Part shown: positions 53,546 through 63,156 of the stretch, in pieces
Layout of the letters: every line of letters starts with the position of its first letter
How positions within the stretch are numbered: the first letter of the stretch is position 1
DNA from: Atribacteria bacterium SCGC AAA255-G05
GTDB taxonomy: Bacteria; Atribacterota; Phoenicimicrobiia; Phoenicimicrobiales; Phoenicimicrobiaceae
NCBI GenBank assembly: GCA_000405605.1
Contig: ASPA01000002.1
Span: 14,204-78,203 of the forward strand
Direction of reading: 5' to 3'
Length of the DNA stretch: 64,000 nt
Notes under the pieces: generated by a model
Told to the model about the DNA's origin: nothing
Databases searched by the model: none
What the model saw: only the letters and a program-made list of their open reading frames with translations
Program-made: the position numbers and the translations under genes

Positions 53546-54460
53546 TTAATTGATAACTCTTTGACGATTTTTAATAACCTCCTTGTCTTTACAACAGTTA
53601 TATTCTATTTGGATGGTAGTGTGATTTATTCCAAATTCATTAGTTAATATTGAATTTATATTACTCCGTATTTTTTCAACTTTGCTTAAATTTATATCTT
53701 GTTTAATATCTACATGGCCTTCAAAAAGAAATTCCTTATCATTTATTTGCCATAAATGAACATGGTGTAAATTATCTACTTCCGGAATTTTTTCTACTAT
53801 TTCTTTGATCTTTAAAATATCAATATGAGCAGGTGTTTTTTCCATTAAAATATCTATACTTTGTTTCAAAATATCAAATCCCTCTTTTAGAACATAAGAG
53901 CCAATAATAAAAGTTAAAATTGGGTCGATTATGGTTATATTAAAATAATATATTAATATTCCACCAATGGTTACTCCTAAAGAAGAAAGAGAATCTGAAA
54001 ATAGATGTACATAAGCTGATCTAATATTTATATTGTCTTTTGAGCCAGACTTTAATAGAAATACAGAAATTGTATTTGCAACAAGTCCAACAAGAGCAAC
54101 AGTAATCATAATTTTACTTTCTATATTTTGAGGGTGTTGTATCCTTAAGTAGGCTTCTTTAAATAGGAAAAAAGATATTATTATAAGAAAAGAAGAATTA
54201 AATAGGGCAGCTAAAATTTCTGCTCTTTTGTAACCAAAAGTATTTTTTGGGGTATTTTCTCTTTTACTTAATCTTAAGGCAATAAAAGTTACAATTACGG
54301 AAATTCCATCACTAAAATTGTGAAGTGCATCAGATAGAAGAGAAAGACTTCCAGATAATAAGCCACCTATTACCTCTACCAAAGTAATTATAAAATTCAA
54401 AACCATAGTAATTATTAAATTATTTTCTTTAAAATGGTTATGTGTATGATGAGAACTCAT
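53546..54460 (-). CDS. Cation diffusion facilitator (CzcD/ZitB-like)
   Basis: 304 residues. His-rich N-terminus (SSHHTHNHF), six helices with metal-site pairs SLLSDALHNFSDGISV (H-x3-D) and YVHLFSDSLSSLGV, and a C-terminal cytosolic domain (HHVHLWQINDKE). Exports Zn2+, Cd2+ or Co2+. It sits in a metal/metalloid-resistance operon. Confidence 0.92.
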   Translation of the reverse strand: MSSHHTHNHFKENNLIITMVLNFIITLVEVIGGLLSGSLSLLSDALHNFSDGISVIVTFIALRLSKRENTPKNTFGYKRAEILAALFNSSFLIIISFFLFKEAYLRIQHPQNIESKIMITVALVGLVANTISVFLLKSGSKDNINIRSAYVHLFSDSLSSLGVTIGGILIYYFNITIIDPILTFIIGSYVLKEGFDILKQSIDILMEKTPAHIDILKIKEIVEKIPEVDNLHHVHLWQINDKEFLFEGHVDIKQDINLSKVEKIRSNINSILTNEFGINHTTIQIEYNCCKDKEVIKNRQRVIN

Positions 54461-54484
54461 TTCATCTTGCCCCTCTAATGTTTT

Positions 54485-54727
54485 TCATTTAGTTTTCTCT
54501 TCAATCCACTTAGCAATTTCTTCTTTACTGGGAATTTTGCCCGCCACCTTTACATTTTCATCAATGACTAAAGCTGGGGTAATCATAACCCCGTAATTGA
54601 TAATTTTGTTAATATCTGTTACTTTAATAATTTCTGCTGGAACACTAAGTTCATTAATTACCTCTTCAGTTAGTTCGTTTAGTTTTTTACACTTCGGACA
54701 ACCAGTTCCTAAAATTTCAATTTTCAT
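54485..54727 (-). CDS. Small thioredoxin-like protein (thioredoxin_3/MTH895 type)
   Basis: 80 residues: MKIEILGTGCPKCKKLNELT (C-x2-C) and VMITPALVIDENVKVAGKIP (cis-Pro). Such proteins are usually encoded next to DUF318/ArsP-type permeases, as here, and probably serve in thiol transfer with the permease. AAAGGAGGG before the ATG. Confidence 0.9.
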   Translation of the reverse strand: MKIEILGTGCPKCKKLNELTEEVINELSVPAEIIKVTDINKIINYGVMITPALVIDENVKVAGKIPSKEEIAKWIEEKTK

Positions 54728-54765
54728 ACTAAATCCCTCCTTTCATCTTTATTTTATATATATTT

Positions 54766-55939
54766 TTAAAAAATATTGCCAAAAAGCATTCCGCTAAATG
54801 TTGCCATAGTTACTACCAAAAAGATAAATACTAAAGTTTTTTTAGTTCCTACAATGCTTCTGATAACTAACATATTTGGTAGGCTTAAGGCTGGACCAGC
54901 CAGCAAAAGAGCTAAGGCCGGGCCTTTCCCCATACCTGCCCCCAACAATCCTTGCAAGATAGGAATCTCAGTAAGTGTAGCAAAATACATTAAAGCTCCA
55001 ACTACCGAGGCAAATAAATTCGACCATATGCTATTTCCCCCAACTAAATTTTCAATCCATATTTTTGGAATTAATGCTTCGCTGCCTGGCCTGCCTAACA
55101 AAAAAACCAGCTACCAAAACCCCTCCTAACAAAAGAGGCAATATTTGTATGGCAAAACCCCAACTCGATTTTACCCATTGAATTCGTTCTTCCTTTTTAA
55201 ACCACTTAATAACTATCCAGGACAAAATAATTAAAAGAATACCGGTGATAAACCACTTAAAATTATAAATTGTTTGCCAAATTTTAATTGATTCATCTTT
55301 TCCCCAATTAGCAAAAATTAATATCCCTATCATAATTGCAAAATAAAATGTTGTCTGCCATAAAGGTCTATCCTCTTGCTCCACTTTCCCTATAGTTAAA
55401 TTTTTATTGGCATTTAGGTTTTTCTTTTTCTCATCCTCAATAAAAATAAAATGCATAGATAGTCCGATAATTACAGAAAAAATAATAGCACCAATGGCAC
55501 GGGCTAAGCCTAACTCAAAACCTAAAACACGGGCAGTTAAGATAATTGCCAATACATTAATGGCCGGTCCGGAATAAAGAAATGCGGTCGCTGGTCCTAT
55601 TCCTGCACCGCGTTTATAAATTCCGGCGAAAAGCGGTAAAACCGTACAGGAACAAACTGCCAAGATTGTGCCAGAAACAGAGGCGACAGTATAACTTAAA
55701 AATTTATTTGCACCTGCTCCAAAGTATTTTATTACATTTTCTTGACTAATAAAATTAGCAATTGCCCCGGCAATAAAAAAAGCGGGAATCAAACACAATA
55801 ATACGTGTTGGCGTGCATAATCCTGTGCCATTAATAGAGATTCTAATATTACCTGCGGCATTCTGTAATTGCTAAATGGTATAAAATAAAAGAATATGAA
55901 TACGGCGACTATAATGAAAATTTTTGTTTTTTCTTTCAT
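54766..55939 (-). pseudogene. DUF318/ArsP-type permease gene with one homopolymer frameshift
   Basis: The N-terminal part (from 55939) has NVIKYFGAGANKFLSYTVASVSGTILAVCSCTVLPLFAGIYKRG, a conserved Cys-rich motif of YraQ/ArsP permeases. The C-terminal part has GRPGSEALIPKIWIENLVGG and TEIPILQGLLGAGMGKGPAL. The frames join at a T7 run (minus strand, near 55106): with T6 the reading is AGFLLGRPG. One extra base thus splits an otherwise intact gene of about 390 codons. ArsP exports organoarsenicals; other DUF318 proteins have unknown substrates. Confidence 0.85.
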
Positions 55940-55976
55940 TGCTTTTTCTTAATACTCCTTTTAGAGGTACATGAAT

Positions 55977-56005
55977 AAATTATCATATAAACATATTATT
56001 GTCAA
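55977..56005 (-). promoter_or_regulatory. Probable promoter of the metal/redox operon
   Basis: On the minus strand TTGACA (56005-56000) and TAATTT (55982-55977) have a 17-bp spacer, 38 bases before the permease ATG. Flanking TATAT/ATATA repeats could hold an ArsR/SmtB-type operator; no arsR gene is seen in the window. Confidence 0.5.
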
Positions 56006-56037
56006 TATATTATATATAAAAACCAAAAAATTTTATA

Positions 56038-56075
56038 TAAAAAGAGGATTTTTGCTATTTTTACAGTAAAGATAA
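56038..56075 (+). promoter_or_regulatory. Conserved promoter-like motif, copy 5
   Basis: TTTTATATAAAAAGAGGATT followed by TTTGC and ACAGTAAAGATAAAG. It matches the block at 57477 nearly base for base over 35 bases and the blocks of the riboswitch leaders more loosely. It precedes the DUF3795 gene. Confidence 0.5.
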
Positions 56076-56173
56076 AGTAAGATGTGGATTAATTAATTTA
56101 GTAGTAGAAATGCATCCTGCAGAAGGAAACAACGAATGAAAAGATAATAAAAGAAAGAAAGGTGTTTAGATCG

Positions 56174-56611
56174 ATGAATGAAGATAAAAAGTTAATTGCT
56201 TATTGCGGACTTTATTGCGGAGATTGTGTTAATTACAAGGGAGAGATTGCAGATTTAGCCAGAGATTTGAGGAAAAAATTAAGACAAGAAAAGTTTGATC
56301 GAGTTTCTAAAGGATTATCTAAATACTTTAAGGAATTTAAAGATTATGAAAAGTGTTATGCGACTTTAGGGGCTATAGTTAGATTACGTTGCAGTAGAGT
56401 TTGTAGAGACGGAGGCGGACCTCCGTTTTGCAATATCAGGAAATGTTGCGAAAAAAAGAATATTCAAGGCTGCTGGGAATGTGAGGAATTTGAAACTTGT
56501 ACCAAATTAGATTTTCTAAAACCAATCCACGAAGATGCCCATATAAAAAATCTAAGGAAAATTAAAAAACAAGGAGCAGAGAAATTTCTTTCCGGAAAGA
56601 GATATTGGTAA
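56174..56611 (+). CDS. DUF3795 family cysteine-rich protein
   Basis: About 145 residues. N-terminal AYCGLYCGDCVNYKGEIADL, central CSRVCRDGGGPPFCNIRKCC and CWECEEFETCTKLDF make a Cys-rich (probably metal- or Fe-S-binding) protein of the DUF3795 type. ATG 56174 has AAAGG about 12 bases upstream; a GTG at 56162 is the alternative. The function is unknown. Confidence 0.85.
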   Translation: MNEDKKLIAYCGLYCGDCVNYKGEIADLARDLRKKLRQEKFDRVSKGLSKYFKEFKDYEKCYATLGAIVRLRCSRVCRDGGGPPFCNIRKCCEKKNIQGCWECEEFETCTKLDFLKPIHEDAHIKNLRKIKKQGAEKFLSGKRYW

Positions 56612-56768
56612 AATGGTTGATAATCAAAGTCGCATTTATTAAACATAGGGCAAATCTATTTTGGAAAATCAGTCAACAAAAATTAAAACTCGATTTATTG
56701 TAAATTATTTTGGGTTTGGTATAATATTGAAATATTAAAGAGTGTTACTTTTTTAGGAGAGATGTTTA

Positions 56769-57023
56769 ATGGTCAGTAATAATAAAAAACAAACCGAATG
56801 GGCCGAAGCGAAAAAGAAATGTCGATTAAATGAAGAAACAATACAAATGGCTAAAGAGATGGGTTTAAACCCGAGAAGTCTAATAAAGAATATTCCGAGT
56901 AAGACACAAAAATGGAAGTCTCCTGTTCATGTTTGGATTCGGGAAATGTACCAAAAACGTCAGGAAAAAACCCTGAGGAAAAAGGCTTCGAAAAAGGATG
57001 CACAGGTTCATGTTGTAGGTTAG
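56769..57023 (+). CDS. Conserved small basic hypothetical protein
   Basis: 84 residues, Lys-rich: EWAEAKKKCRLNEETIQMAK, EMGLNPRSLIKNIPSKTQKW and PVHVWIREMYQKRQEK. This pattern recurs in many Firmicutes-type genomes without a known role; a nucleic-acid-binding function is possible. TTAGGAGAG upstream of the ATG. Confidence 0.7.
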   Translation: MVSNNKKQTEWAEAKKKCRLNEETIQMAKEMGLNPRSLIKNIPSKTQKWKSPVHVWIREMYQKRQEKTLRKKASKKDAQVHVVG

Positions 57024-57161
57024 GTGAGTGAAAGAACCTCTCTTTCATTCTCAGTAGAAGGAGCAAAACAAAGTGATGCTGCTTCGGCAATTTCTTTTCT
57101 CCGCAAAACGTTAGTTGCAATTGGGCGGGCTCGCTCTCTAATTCCTTTCTTCCTAGGTTAA

Positions 57162-57284
57162 AAGCTTAATTTAAAAATAACAGGAACTATAGGAGTTTTA
57201 GTTAAGGCCAGGAAAAGGAATATAATTACTTCAACACAAGAAGTTTTAAATTCTATGATGTTATATGAAAGATTTAATCGGTAA
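57162..57284 (+). pseudogene. C-terminal fragment of a DUF3368-type PIN-domain toxin
   Basis: A start-less 40-codon stretch: LNLKITGTIGVLVKARKRNI, ITSTQEVLNSMMLYERFNR, then TAA. The 'xxGTxGVLxxAxxxGxI' pattern is the end of DUF3368 PIN-domain toxins. The rest is deleted. Confidence 0.55.
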
Positions 57285-57465
57285 TTAGAAGCACGTCTTA
57301 ACATTTGGAATTCTGATTTGATGAATCAAATATCTTTCACTTTTTTCTATCACCAATCTGCTTTAAAATTTTATCTACTTTCCCTATAACCCTGTATATA
57401 GTAAAATAAAGAGAAGAAGTTATTTTTACATTAATATTACCACTAATTTAACATAAGTGACCAAA

Positions 57466-57514
57466 AACTTTTATATAAAAAGAGGATTTTTGCTTATTTT
57501 GTAGAATAAAGAGG
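57466..57514 (+). promoter_or_regulatory. Conserved promoter-like motif, copy 6
   Basis: TTTTATATAAAAAGAGGATT, TTTGCTTATTTTGTAGAATAAAG. GAATAA/TAGAAT would be the -10 box. It lies about 105 bases before the hydrolase ATG. Confidence 0.5.
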
Positions 57515-57617
57515 TAAAGCTATTCTCAGATTGTTTTTACTGTCAATTATATAGTATCTTAATTTAAATGGTACAGATTAATGATTTTTAAAAATAATAA
57601 AAAGGAGAAAAGTTATT

Positions 57618-59079
57618 ATGAAAAAGATATACAAAATTATGCTTGGTAGTTTAATTTGTCTTGCTTTAATAATACCAGGTAGTGTTAGTATGATAGGGTT
57701 TGCTCAACAGCAAGATGTTTCTAAAATAAGCATTGAGGGTATCTGGGAGGGCCAATTAAAAGTTCCCGGAACGGAACTTAGAATTGTTTTTAATATTTCT
57801 AAGAATCAGGATGGAGCTCTGACTGCAACTTTAGATAGTCCTGACCAGGGAGTAACTGACATCCCGATAGAAGAAGTTATTTTTAAAGATAACACTTTAC
57901 ACCTGGAAGTAAAATCTGCGGGAGGCATTTTTGAAGGGAAAGTCAATCAAGATTTTTTAGTCATTGAGGGAGAGTGGAAACAATCTGGACAGGCTTTACC
58001 CCTTACAATTAATCGGGTTGATAAAGCAGTGGAAATCCTTAGACCTCAGGAGCCAAAAAAACCTTATCCTTATATAGAAAAAAAAAGTAGCATATACAAA
58101 TTTAAAAGCAGGGGTAAAACTTGTCGGTATACTGATTTTGCCCTCCGATAAAGGGGTATTTCCGGCAGTTTTATTAATTACCGATTCCGGACCGCAGGAC
58201 CGTGATGAAACTATATACGGTCATCATCCTTTTTTGGTATTAGCAGATTATCTGACTTGTCAGGGTATTGCAGTCCTTAGGGTAGATGATCGGGGAGTAG
58301 GAGAATCTACCGGAGATTTTTCTCAGGCTACCAGTGAAGACTTTGCTTCTGATGTGTTAGCAGGTATAGAATATCTTAAAACCTGTAAAGAAATAGACGC
58401 CAAGAAGATAGGTCTTATCGGTCATAGTGAAGGTGGTTTAATTGCTCCCATGGTGGCGATAAAATCGTCGGATGTAGCCTTTATTGTATTAATGGCGGGG
58501 ACAGGATTACCTGGAGAAGAAATTCTATATTTGCAGGGGGCTTTAATTTCCAGGGCAATGGGGATTAGCGAGGAAGATATTACCAAGAATCGTCAGCTTA
58601 ATGAAAAGATATTTTCAGTAATAAAAGAGGAAAAAGATAAAAAAAATGCTGAAGAACGGCTTCGACAGATGTTTATGGAAGATTGGGAAAAAATGAGCGA
58701 TGAGGAAAAAGAAAAAATAAGTGACCCGGAAGTGTATCTTAATGCTCAGCTTCAGAGCTTATTAACTCCCTGGCTTAAGTTTTTTCTGACTTATGATCCT
58801 AAACCAACTTTGAGTAAGGTCAAATGTCCGGTATTAGCCATAAATGGAGAGAAAGACCTTCAGGTACCACCCAAAGAAAATCTTAGTGCTATTGAAGAAG
58901 CCCTCAAAGTCGGTGGTAACCAAAATTATACTATTAAAGAATTACCCGGCCTTAATCATCTTTTCCAAACTTCTCAAACCGGAGTGCCTTCTGAATATGC
59001 AAAAATCGAAGAAACAATTTCACCGGTGGCTTTAAAAATAATAGGCGATTGGGTTTTAGAACAAACCCGAGATAAATAA
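57618..59079 (+). pseudogene. Secreted alpha/beta hydrolase (S9-like) with one homopolymer frameshift
   Basis: Signal peptide (MKKIYKIMLGSLICLALIIP), a lipocalin-like N-terminal domain (ISIEGIWEGQLKVPGTELRI) and an alpha/beta-hydrolase domain with GPQDRDE, VLRVDDRGVGESTGDFSQAT, nucleophile elbow IGLIGHSEGGLIAPM and catalytic His in LPGLNHLFQTS. The frame changes at an A9 run near 58079-58087. With one A fewer it reads EKKVAYTNLKAGVKLVG...PSDKG into the second frame. Sequencing slip or true mutation; otherwise intact (about 486 codons). Such proteins are esterases or dipeptidyl-type hydrolases. Confidence 0.85.
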
Positions 59080-59093
59080 TGGGGTAGATTATT

Positions 59094-59690
59094 TTGTTTT
59101 ATATTATTGCCAAATTTATTTTTTTAATTATTTTTAAATTTTTCTTTAGGCTTAAAGTAATCGGTCAAGAAAATATACCCCAGAATGGCCCGTTTATTAT
59201 TGTTGCCAATCATTCGAGTTTATTGGACCCGATTATTCTGGGAATATCTATTAAACCTAAAATTATTTTTGTAGCTGCTGCCTATCTTTTTGAAATAGGT
59301 TGGCTTGGTTATTTATTGCGGAAGGCTAATTCTATCCCGATTCATAGGGAAAACTATACAGATAATATTGAATCTATAAAACAAGCTTTGAAAATATTAC
59401 AGAAAGGAGGAGTTTTGGGAATTTTTCCTGAAGGAGGAGTTGACCGTCAAAAAAATAATTTACCCATTAAAGCCGGAGCCGCTTTTTTAGCTACCAGTGT
59501 AGGTGTTCCTATTGTTCCCATAAGAATTAAGGGAGCAGATAAAGCTTTACCGAGGGGAGCAAAATTTATCAAAAGCTTAAGCAAAATTGAAGTGGAAATT
59601 AAGAAACCGATTTACTGTTCAAGGCAGACTCATAAGGATAAAGAAATTATTAAAAGGGTAGTAGAATCTTATATAAAAGAGATATATTAA
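59094..59690 (+). CDS. plsC: 1-acyl-sn-glycerol-3-phosphate acyltransferase
   Basis: 198 residues. N-terminal membrane anchor, acyltransferase motif I NHSSLLDPI (H-x4-D), motif III FPEGGVDRQKNN and motif IV VPIVPIRIKG. It makes phosphatidic acid. TTG start 14 bases after the hydrolase stop; no ideal SD. It is short but complete for the family. Confidence 0.9.
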   Translation: MFYIIAKFIFLIIFKFFFRLKVIGQENIPQNGPFIIVANHSSLLDPIILGISIKPKIIFVAAAYLFEIGWLGYLLRKANSIPIHRENYTDNIESIKQALKILQKGGVLGIFPEGGVDRQKNNLPIKAGAAFLATSVGVPIVPIRIKGADKALPRGAKFIKSLSKIEVEIKKPIYCSRQTHKDKEIIKRVVESYIKEIY

Positions 59691-59707
59691 AATAGGGTTG
59701 AAAAAAT

Positions 59708-60361
59708 ATGGTTCTAAGAGTATTAATAATGATTTTTTTTGTTATTGTTGCTGTTGGAGATGTTTTTGCCGTAAAGTATGACAAGACAAAATTAAGATAT
59801 TTTACTAAAACATTATTGGTTCCTTTGCTTACTCTTTTTTATATAATAAGTGTGGCTAACCTGAATGGGGTGATTTTATCTGCTTTAATTTGTTGCTTTT
59901 TGGGAGATTTTTTCTTATTGTGGTCTCAGAGAAAGACTTTTTTTATAGCAGGGTTACTATCTTTTCTTATGGGACATATTTTTTACACTATAGCCTTTTT
60001 GCAAACTACTTATTTTTTATCCGGTATTCCTAAATGGTTTTATTTTTCTTTGCTCCCCTATATCTGGTATGGAATATTTATTCTAAAAAAACTCAATCCT
60101 TATCTTTACTCTATGAAGGTACCGGTGATTGTTTATCTAAATGTTATTCTTATAATGAGTTTCGCTAGTTTTAGTCGGATTTGGGCATTAAAAGGATTAT
60201 CATTCTGGTTACCTTTTGTAGGTTCAATTTTCTTTATAGCTTCTGATTCATTGTTAGCTTTTCGTAATTTTAAAGTTAAGTTATCAAGAGGCTGGTTATC
60301 TATAATGATAACTTATATTCTCGCTCAATTGCTAATTATTTTTGGTTTTTTATGTGTATAA
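59708..60361 (+). CDS. YhhN/TMEM86-family membrane protein (lysoplasmalogenase-like)
   Basis: 217 residues, about eight helices. Conserved polar spots GDFFLLW, MGHIFYTIAF and FIASDSLLAFRNF match the YhhN family (GDxxL...GHxxY...SDxxLA). TMEM86B homologues hydrolyse lysoplasmalogens, which fits the neighbouring PlsC. AGGGTTG upstream of the ATG. Confidence 0.85.
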   Translation: MVLRVLIMIFFVIVAVGDVFAVKYDKTKLRYFTKTLLVPLLTLFYIISVANLNGVILSALICCFLGDFFLLWSQRKTFFIAGLLSFLMGHIFYTIAFLQTTYFLSGIPKWFYFSLLPYIWYGIFILKKLNPYLYSMKVPVIVYLNVILIMSFASFSRIWALKGLSFWLPFVGSIFFIASDSLLAFRNFKVKLSRGWLSIMITYILAQLLIIFGFLCV

Positions 60362-60437
60362 ATTTTATACATATTTTTCAAAATAAAAAGGAATTTCTTC
60401 TTTTTTGTCGAATTCTTTTATTAAGGGAGGGAAAATT

Positions 60438-61127
60438 ATGTCAAAACATATTGGAATAGTTGGATGTAGTGCAGAAGGTGCAGCTCTTTGTTATCGTACA
60501 ATCTGTAAGGAAGGAACAAATTTATTGGGAAGGCACGCTCACCCGGAGGTTACCATGCACACTTTCCCCTTAAGTGAATATATGCGGTATATCGAAAAGG
60601 GAGATTGGGAAGGAGTGGCAGATTTAATGTTATCTTCGGTATCTAAGTTGGCAAAAGTGGGAGCAGATTTTGCTATATGCCCTGATAACACCATACACCA
60701 GGCATTCGATCTAGTGGTCAAGGAATCACGAATTCCCTGGCTTCACATTGCACAGGAAGTTGCCGCTGAAGCAAAACAAAAAGATTATAAATGCTTGGGG
60801 ATTTTAGGCACACGATATTTAATGGAGGGCCCGGTCTATCCTGACAAGATTACTGCGTTTGGCATTAAATATATGATACCCGAAGTAAAAGACAGAGAGA
60901 AAATCAATAAGATAATTTTTGAGGAATTAGTTAATGCTTGTTTTACTTCAGAAGCGCTTACTTATTTTCAGGGAGTCATCGATGAATTAAAAAATAAAGG
61001 GTGTGACGCGGTTGTTCTTGGTTGTACTGAAATACCGCTATTAGTAACTCAAGAGAATTCATCTCTACCTATACTTGATTCTACCAGACTCCTGGCAAGA
61101 GCAGCTTTAAAAGAAGCAACAAGATAA
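60438..61127 (+). CDS. Aspartate/glutamate racemase family protein
   Basis: 229 residues. GIVGCSAEGAALCYRTI at the N-terminus (family G-x-x-x-x-x-x-A pattern), first catalytic region with FAICPDNTIHQAFD (Cys/Asn) and second Cys in DAVVLGCTEIPLLVTQENS. ATG 60438 after AAGGGAGGG is preferred to 60405. Racemises or isomerises an acidic amino acid or hydroxy acid; specificity unknown. Confidence 0.88.
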   Translation: MSKHIGIVGCSAEGAALCYRTICKEGTNLLGRHAHPEVTMHTFPLSEYMRYIEKGDWEGVADLMLSSVSKLAKVGADFAICPDNTIHQAFDLVVKESRIPWLHIAQEVAAEAKQKDYKCLGILGTRYLMEGPVYPDKITAFGIKYMIPEVKDREKINKIIFEELVNACFTSEALTYFQGVIDELKNKGCDAVVLGCTEIPLLVTQENSSLPILDSTRLLARAALKEATR

Positions 61128-61156
61128 AATCTTTATTAAGGAGGAAAATAAGATAG

Positions 61157-61885
61157 ATGAATAAAATTAATTTAAAAGAAAAAATAGAAGTTTTGAATAT
61201 GCACAGAATTGCCTTTGCGGTAGTTTTATTTATCTTATTAATTGTGATAGCCAGTATTCTTTTATTAATCTGGTGGCCGGCAAAACCATCATTAGCAGAA
61301 ATAACTAATTCCTGGGTCGCTTTAATAATAGTGTATCTGGTTCTTAGTATATTATTATTTGATAAGCCCATTTATAAGTTCTTTGAAGAATTTATTACTG
61401 CTAAAAAATTAGGGCAACACGATTCTCAACAGTCAAGACAAGAACAATTTCTCGGTTTAGTTTCAGACATTAACATTGGCGATTTAACCCATTATTACGA
61501 TTTCAGGCAGGACAATATATTAAATAAAGAAATTCAAGATGCAAACTCCGCCCTTTTAAGAGAAGAAGAGATGGCTAAACATATTCGAAAATTGCAAAAG
61601 GAAAACATTAGATGGCGATTTCTCTATGCTGATACCTATCTGGTCTTATACGCAAAATATGTTTTATTCTGGCTTCATAAATCCAAATTGGTAAACCGAG
61701 AAGAATTTGATAACATATGGCAGTCTAAAATATCTGACCCCGAAGAACGGGAGGCCATACTAGACGCCCTCCTTGATTTAGAATTTATTCGGCGGGAAGA
61801 GGAAGGGGATACTTTTTCTATTACTGAATTAGGCTCAGCTTATGTAAATTATCTGAAAGAAATGGATAAACAAATAAGCTATTAA
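61157..61885 (+). CDS. Membrane protein of unknown function
   Basis: 242 residues. Two N-terminal helices (IAFAVVLFILLIVIASILLLIWW and WVALIIVYLVLSILLF), then a soluble alpha-helical part with DPEEREAILDALLDLEFIRREEEGDTFSITELGSAYVNY, which looks like a winged-helix module. No family recognised. AAGGAGG before the ATG. Confidence 0.6.
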   Translation: MNKINLKEKIEVLNMHRIAFAVVLFILLIVIASILLLIWWPAKPSLAEITNSWVALIIVYLVLSILLFDKPIYKFFEEFITAKKLGQHDSQQSRQEQFLGLVSDINIGDLTHYYDFRQDNILNKEIQDANSALLREEEMAKHIRKLQKENIRWRFLYADTYLVLYAKYVLFWLHKSKLVNREEFDNIWQSKISDPEEREAILDALLDLEFIRREEEGDTFSITELGSAYVNYLKEMDKQISY

Positions 61886-61983
61886 GAATAACGGTTATTG
61901 CGAACTGGTTTTTAAGATTGAAAGATTAACGGAATCAATTATAAGATAAAATTTTTTAGGATTATCAAAGGGGGGGTGTTTTG

Positions 61984-63153
61984 GTGAGAGTTTCAATAGG
62001 GATAATAACTAAAGATTTTAATTCTTTAGAGCCCATAGATGAATTTTTAGAAAATGCTTCAAAACATAATCATAAAATTTACAGTGTAATAATTGTGTAT
62101 TCCCATGGCTGTGATTTTCGATTGGTAGAAAGTTTAGAAAAAAAAGTCAAAGTCTTTTTGATAAAAATAAATGATGCTCCGGAGATTAAGCGCCAACTAA
62201 CAAAGATGGGATTATCTACAGAAAATATAGAAATTTTACTCAATTGCCCCACCTTAAAAAAATATGGAAAAGTGCCTTATGGTTTGAATAGAAATTATGC
62301 CTTAATCAAGGCTTTGTTGAGCGGTTTAGAAGCATTAATTTTTGTAGATACTGATGTTTATCCCAGAGTATTGGCAAAAGAAAACGATGAAGTAAAAGAA
62401 AAAAAGATAGATTTTATCGGAAGGCATTTAGAATATCTAAGGAAAGAAGAAGTTATTATTACCACCAGCGATTACTCCGGTTATTACATTATTCCTCCCA
62501 TGAGCTTTACCGGGATGAAGGAATTATTTATTGGCTTACAAAAAGAGAAAGCTTATGAATTTTTAAAAAATTCCGACGAACATAATTGCCTGAGTTTAGA
62601 TAATGACAGCAAGCGAAAAATATTTGAAACATATAAGATATTAGGAGGAAATGTAGCTATCAAGTTAAATGCTTTTAAAGAATTGCCACCCTTTTTTTCT
62701 ACGGTGTATAATGTAAATGGTGAATATGTTCTATCTCGCGGAGAGGATACCCTCCTGGGAATTAAATTAAAAAAGAGCGATAAAAAATGTATCGATATAG
62801 ATACCAAAATATTTCATAATACCTTTGGGAATTACCCCGAGGTACCGGATATAAAAAAAGATAAATCCATAAAAGATAGATTTTATTTTACCTGCCTGGG
62901 CTGGATTGGACGGAATCCTTTTCTTAATTGGCTAAAAGGTGAGGATGTAGAAGAGGTAAAAAATAGACAGAAGAAAAATATAATTATCGGCTCCAAAGCC
63001 GTGTCCTCCTATCTTAATGATGAGAGATTTTTAATCTTACCCGAAGCCTTGGAAATATCTTACCAGAATTTAGAACGGGTAATTAGTGAATACAAAAATA
63101 CTATGAGGGCCTGGAATGATTTTATCAAAAAATTAGAGAAATGGGGAGGGTAA
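61984..63153 (+). CDS. Putative GT-A-type glycosyltransferase-like protein
   Basis: 389 residues. RVSIGIITKDFNSLEPIDEF at the start and ALIFVDTDVYPR (D-x-D in a hydrophobic strand) suggest a nucleotide-sugar-binding GT-A fold. Later ILGGNVAIKLNAFKELPPFF and YVLSRGEDTLLGIKL resemble the acceptor part of glycosyltransferases. GTG 61984 lies 6 bases after the G-rich SD; TTG 61981 is an alternative. It precedes a glycosyltransferase gene by 3 bases, which supports a joint polysaccharide role. Confidence 0.6.
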   Translation: MRVSIGIITKDFNSLEPIDEFLENASKHNHKIYSVIIVYSHGCDFRLVESLEKKVKVFLIKINDAPEIKRQLTKMGLSTENIEILLNCPTLKKYGKVPYGLNRNYALIKALLSGLEALIFVDTDVYPRVLAKENDEVKEKKIDFIGRHLEYLRKEEVIITTSDYSGYYIIPPMSFTGMKELFIGLQKEKAYEFLKNSDEHNCLSLDNDSKRKIFETYKILGGNVAIKLNAFKELPPFFSTVYNVNGEYVLSRGEDTLLGIKLKKSDKKCIDIDTKIFHNTFGNYPEVPDIKKDKSIKDRFYFTCLGWIGRNPFLNWLKGEDVEEVKNRQKKNIIIGSKAVSSYLNDERFLILPEALEISYQNLERVISEYKNTMRAWNDFIKKLEKWGG

Positions 63154-63156
63154 AAA

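Larger units (their letters stand above)
57024..57617. other. Intergenic region with a toxin-gene scar and promoter-like motif
   Basis: 594 bases. Contains the DUF3368-like fragment (57162-57284), then the promoter-like motif copy 6 (57466-57514), and AAAAGGAG before the hydrolase ATG. Otherwise nothing is seen. Confidence 0.5.
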
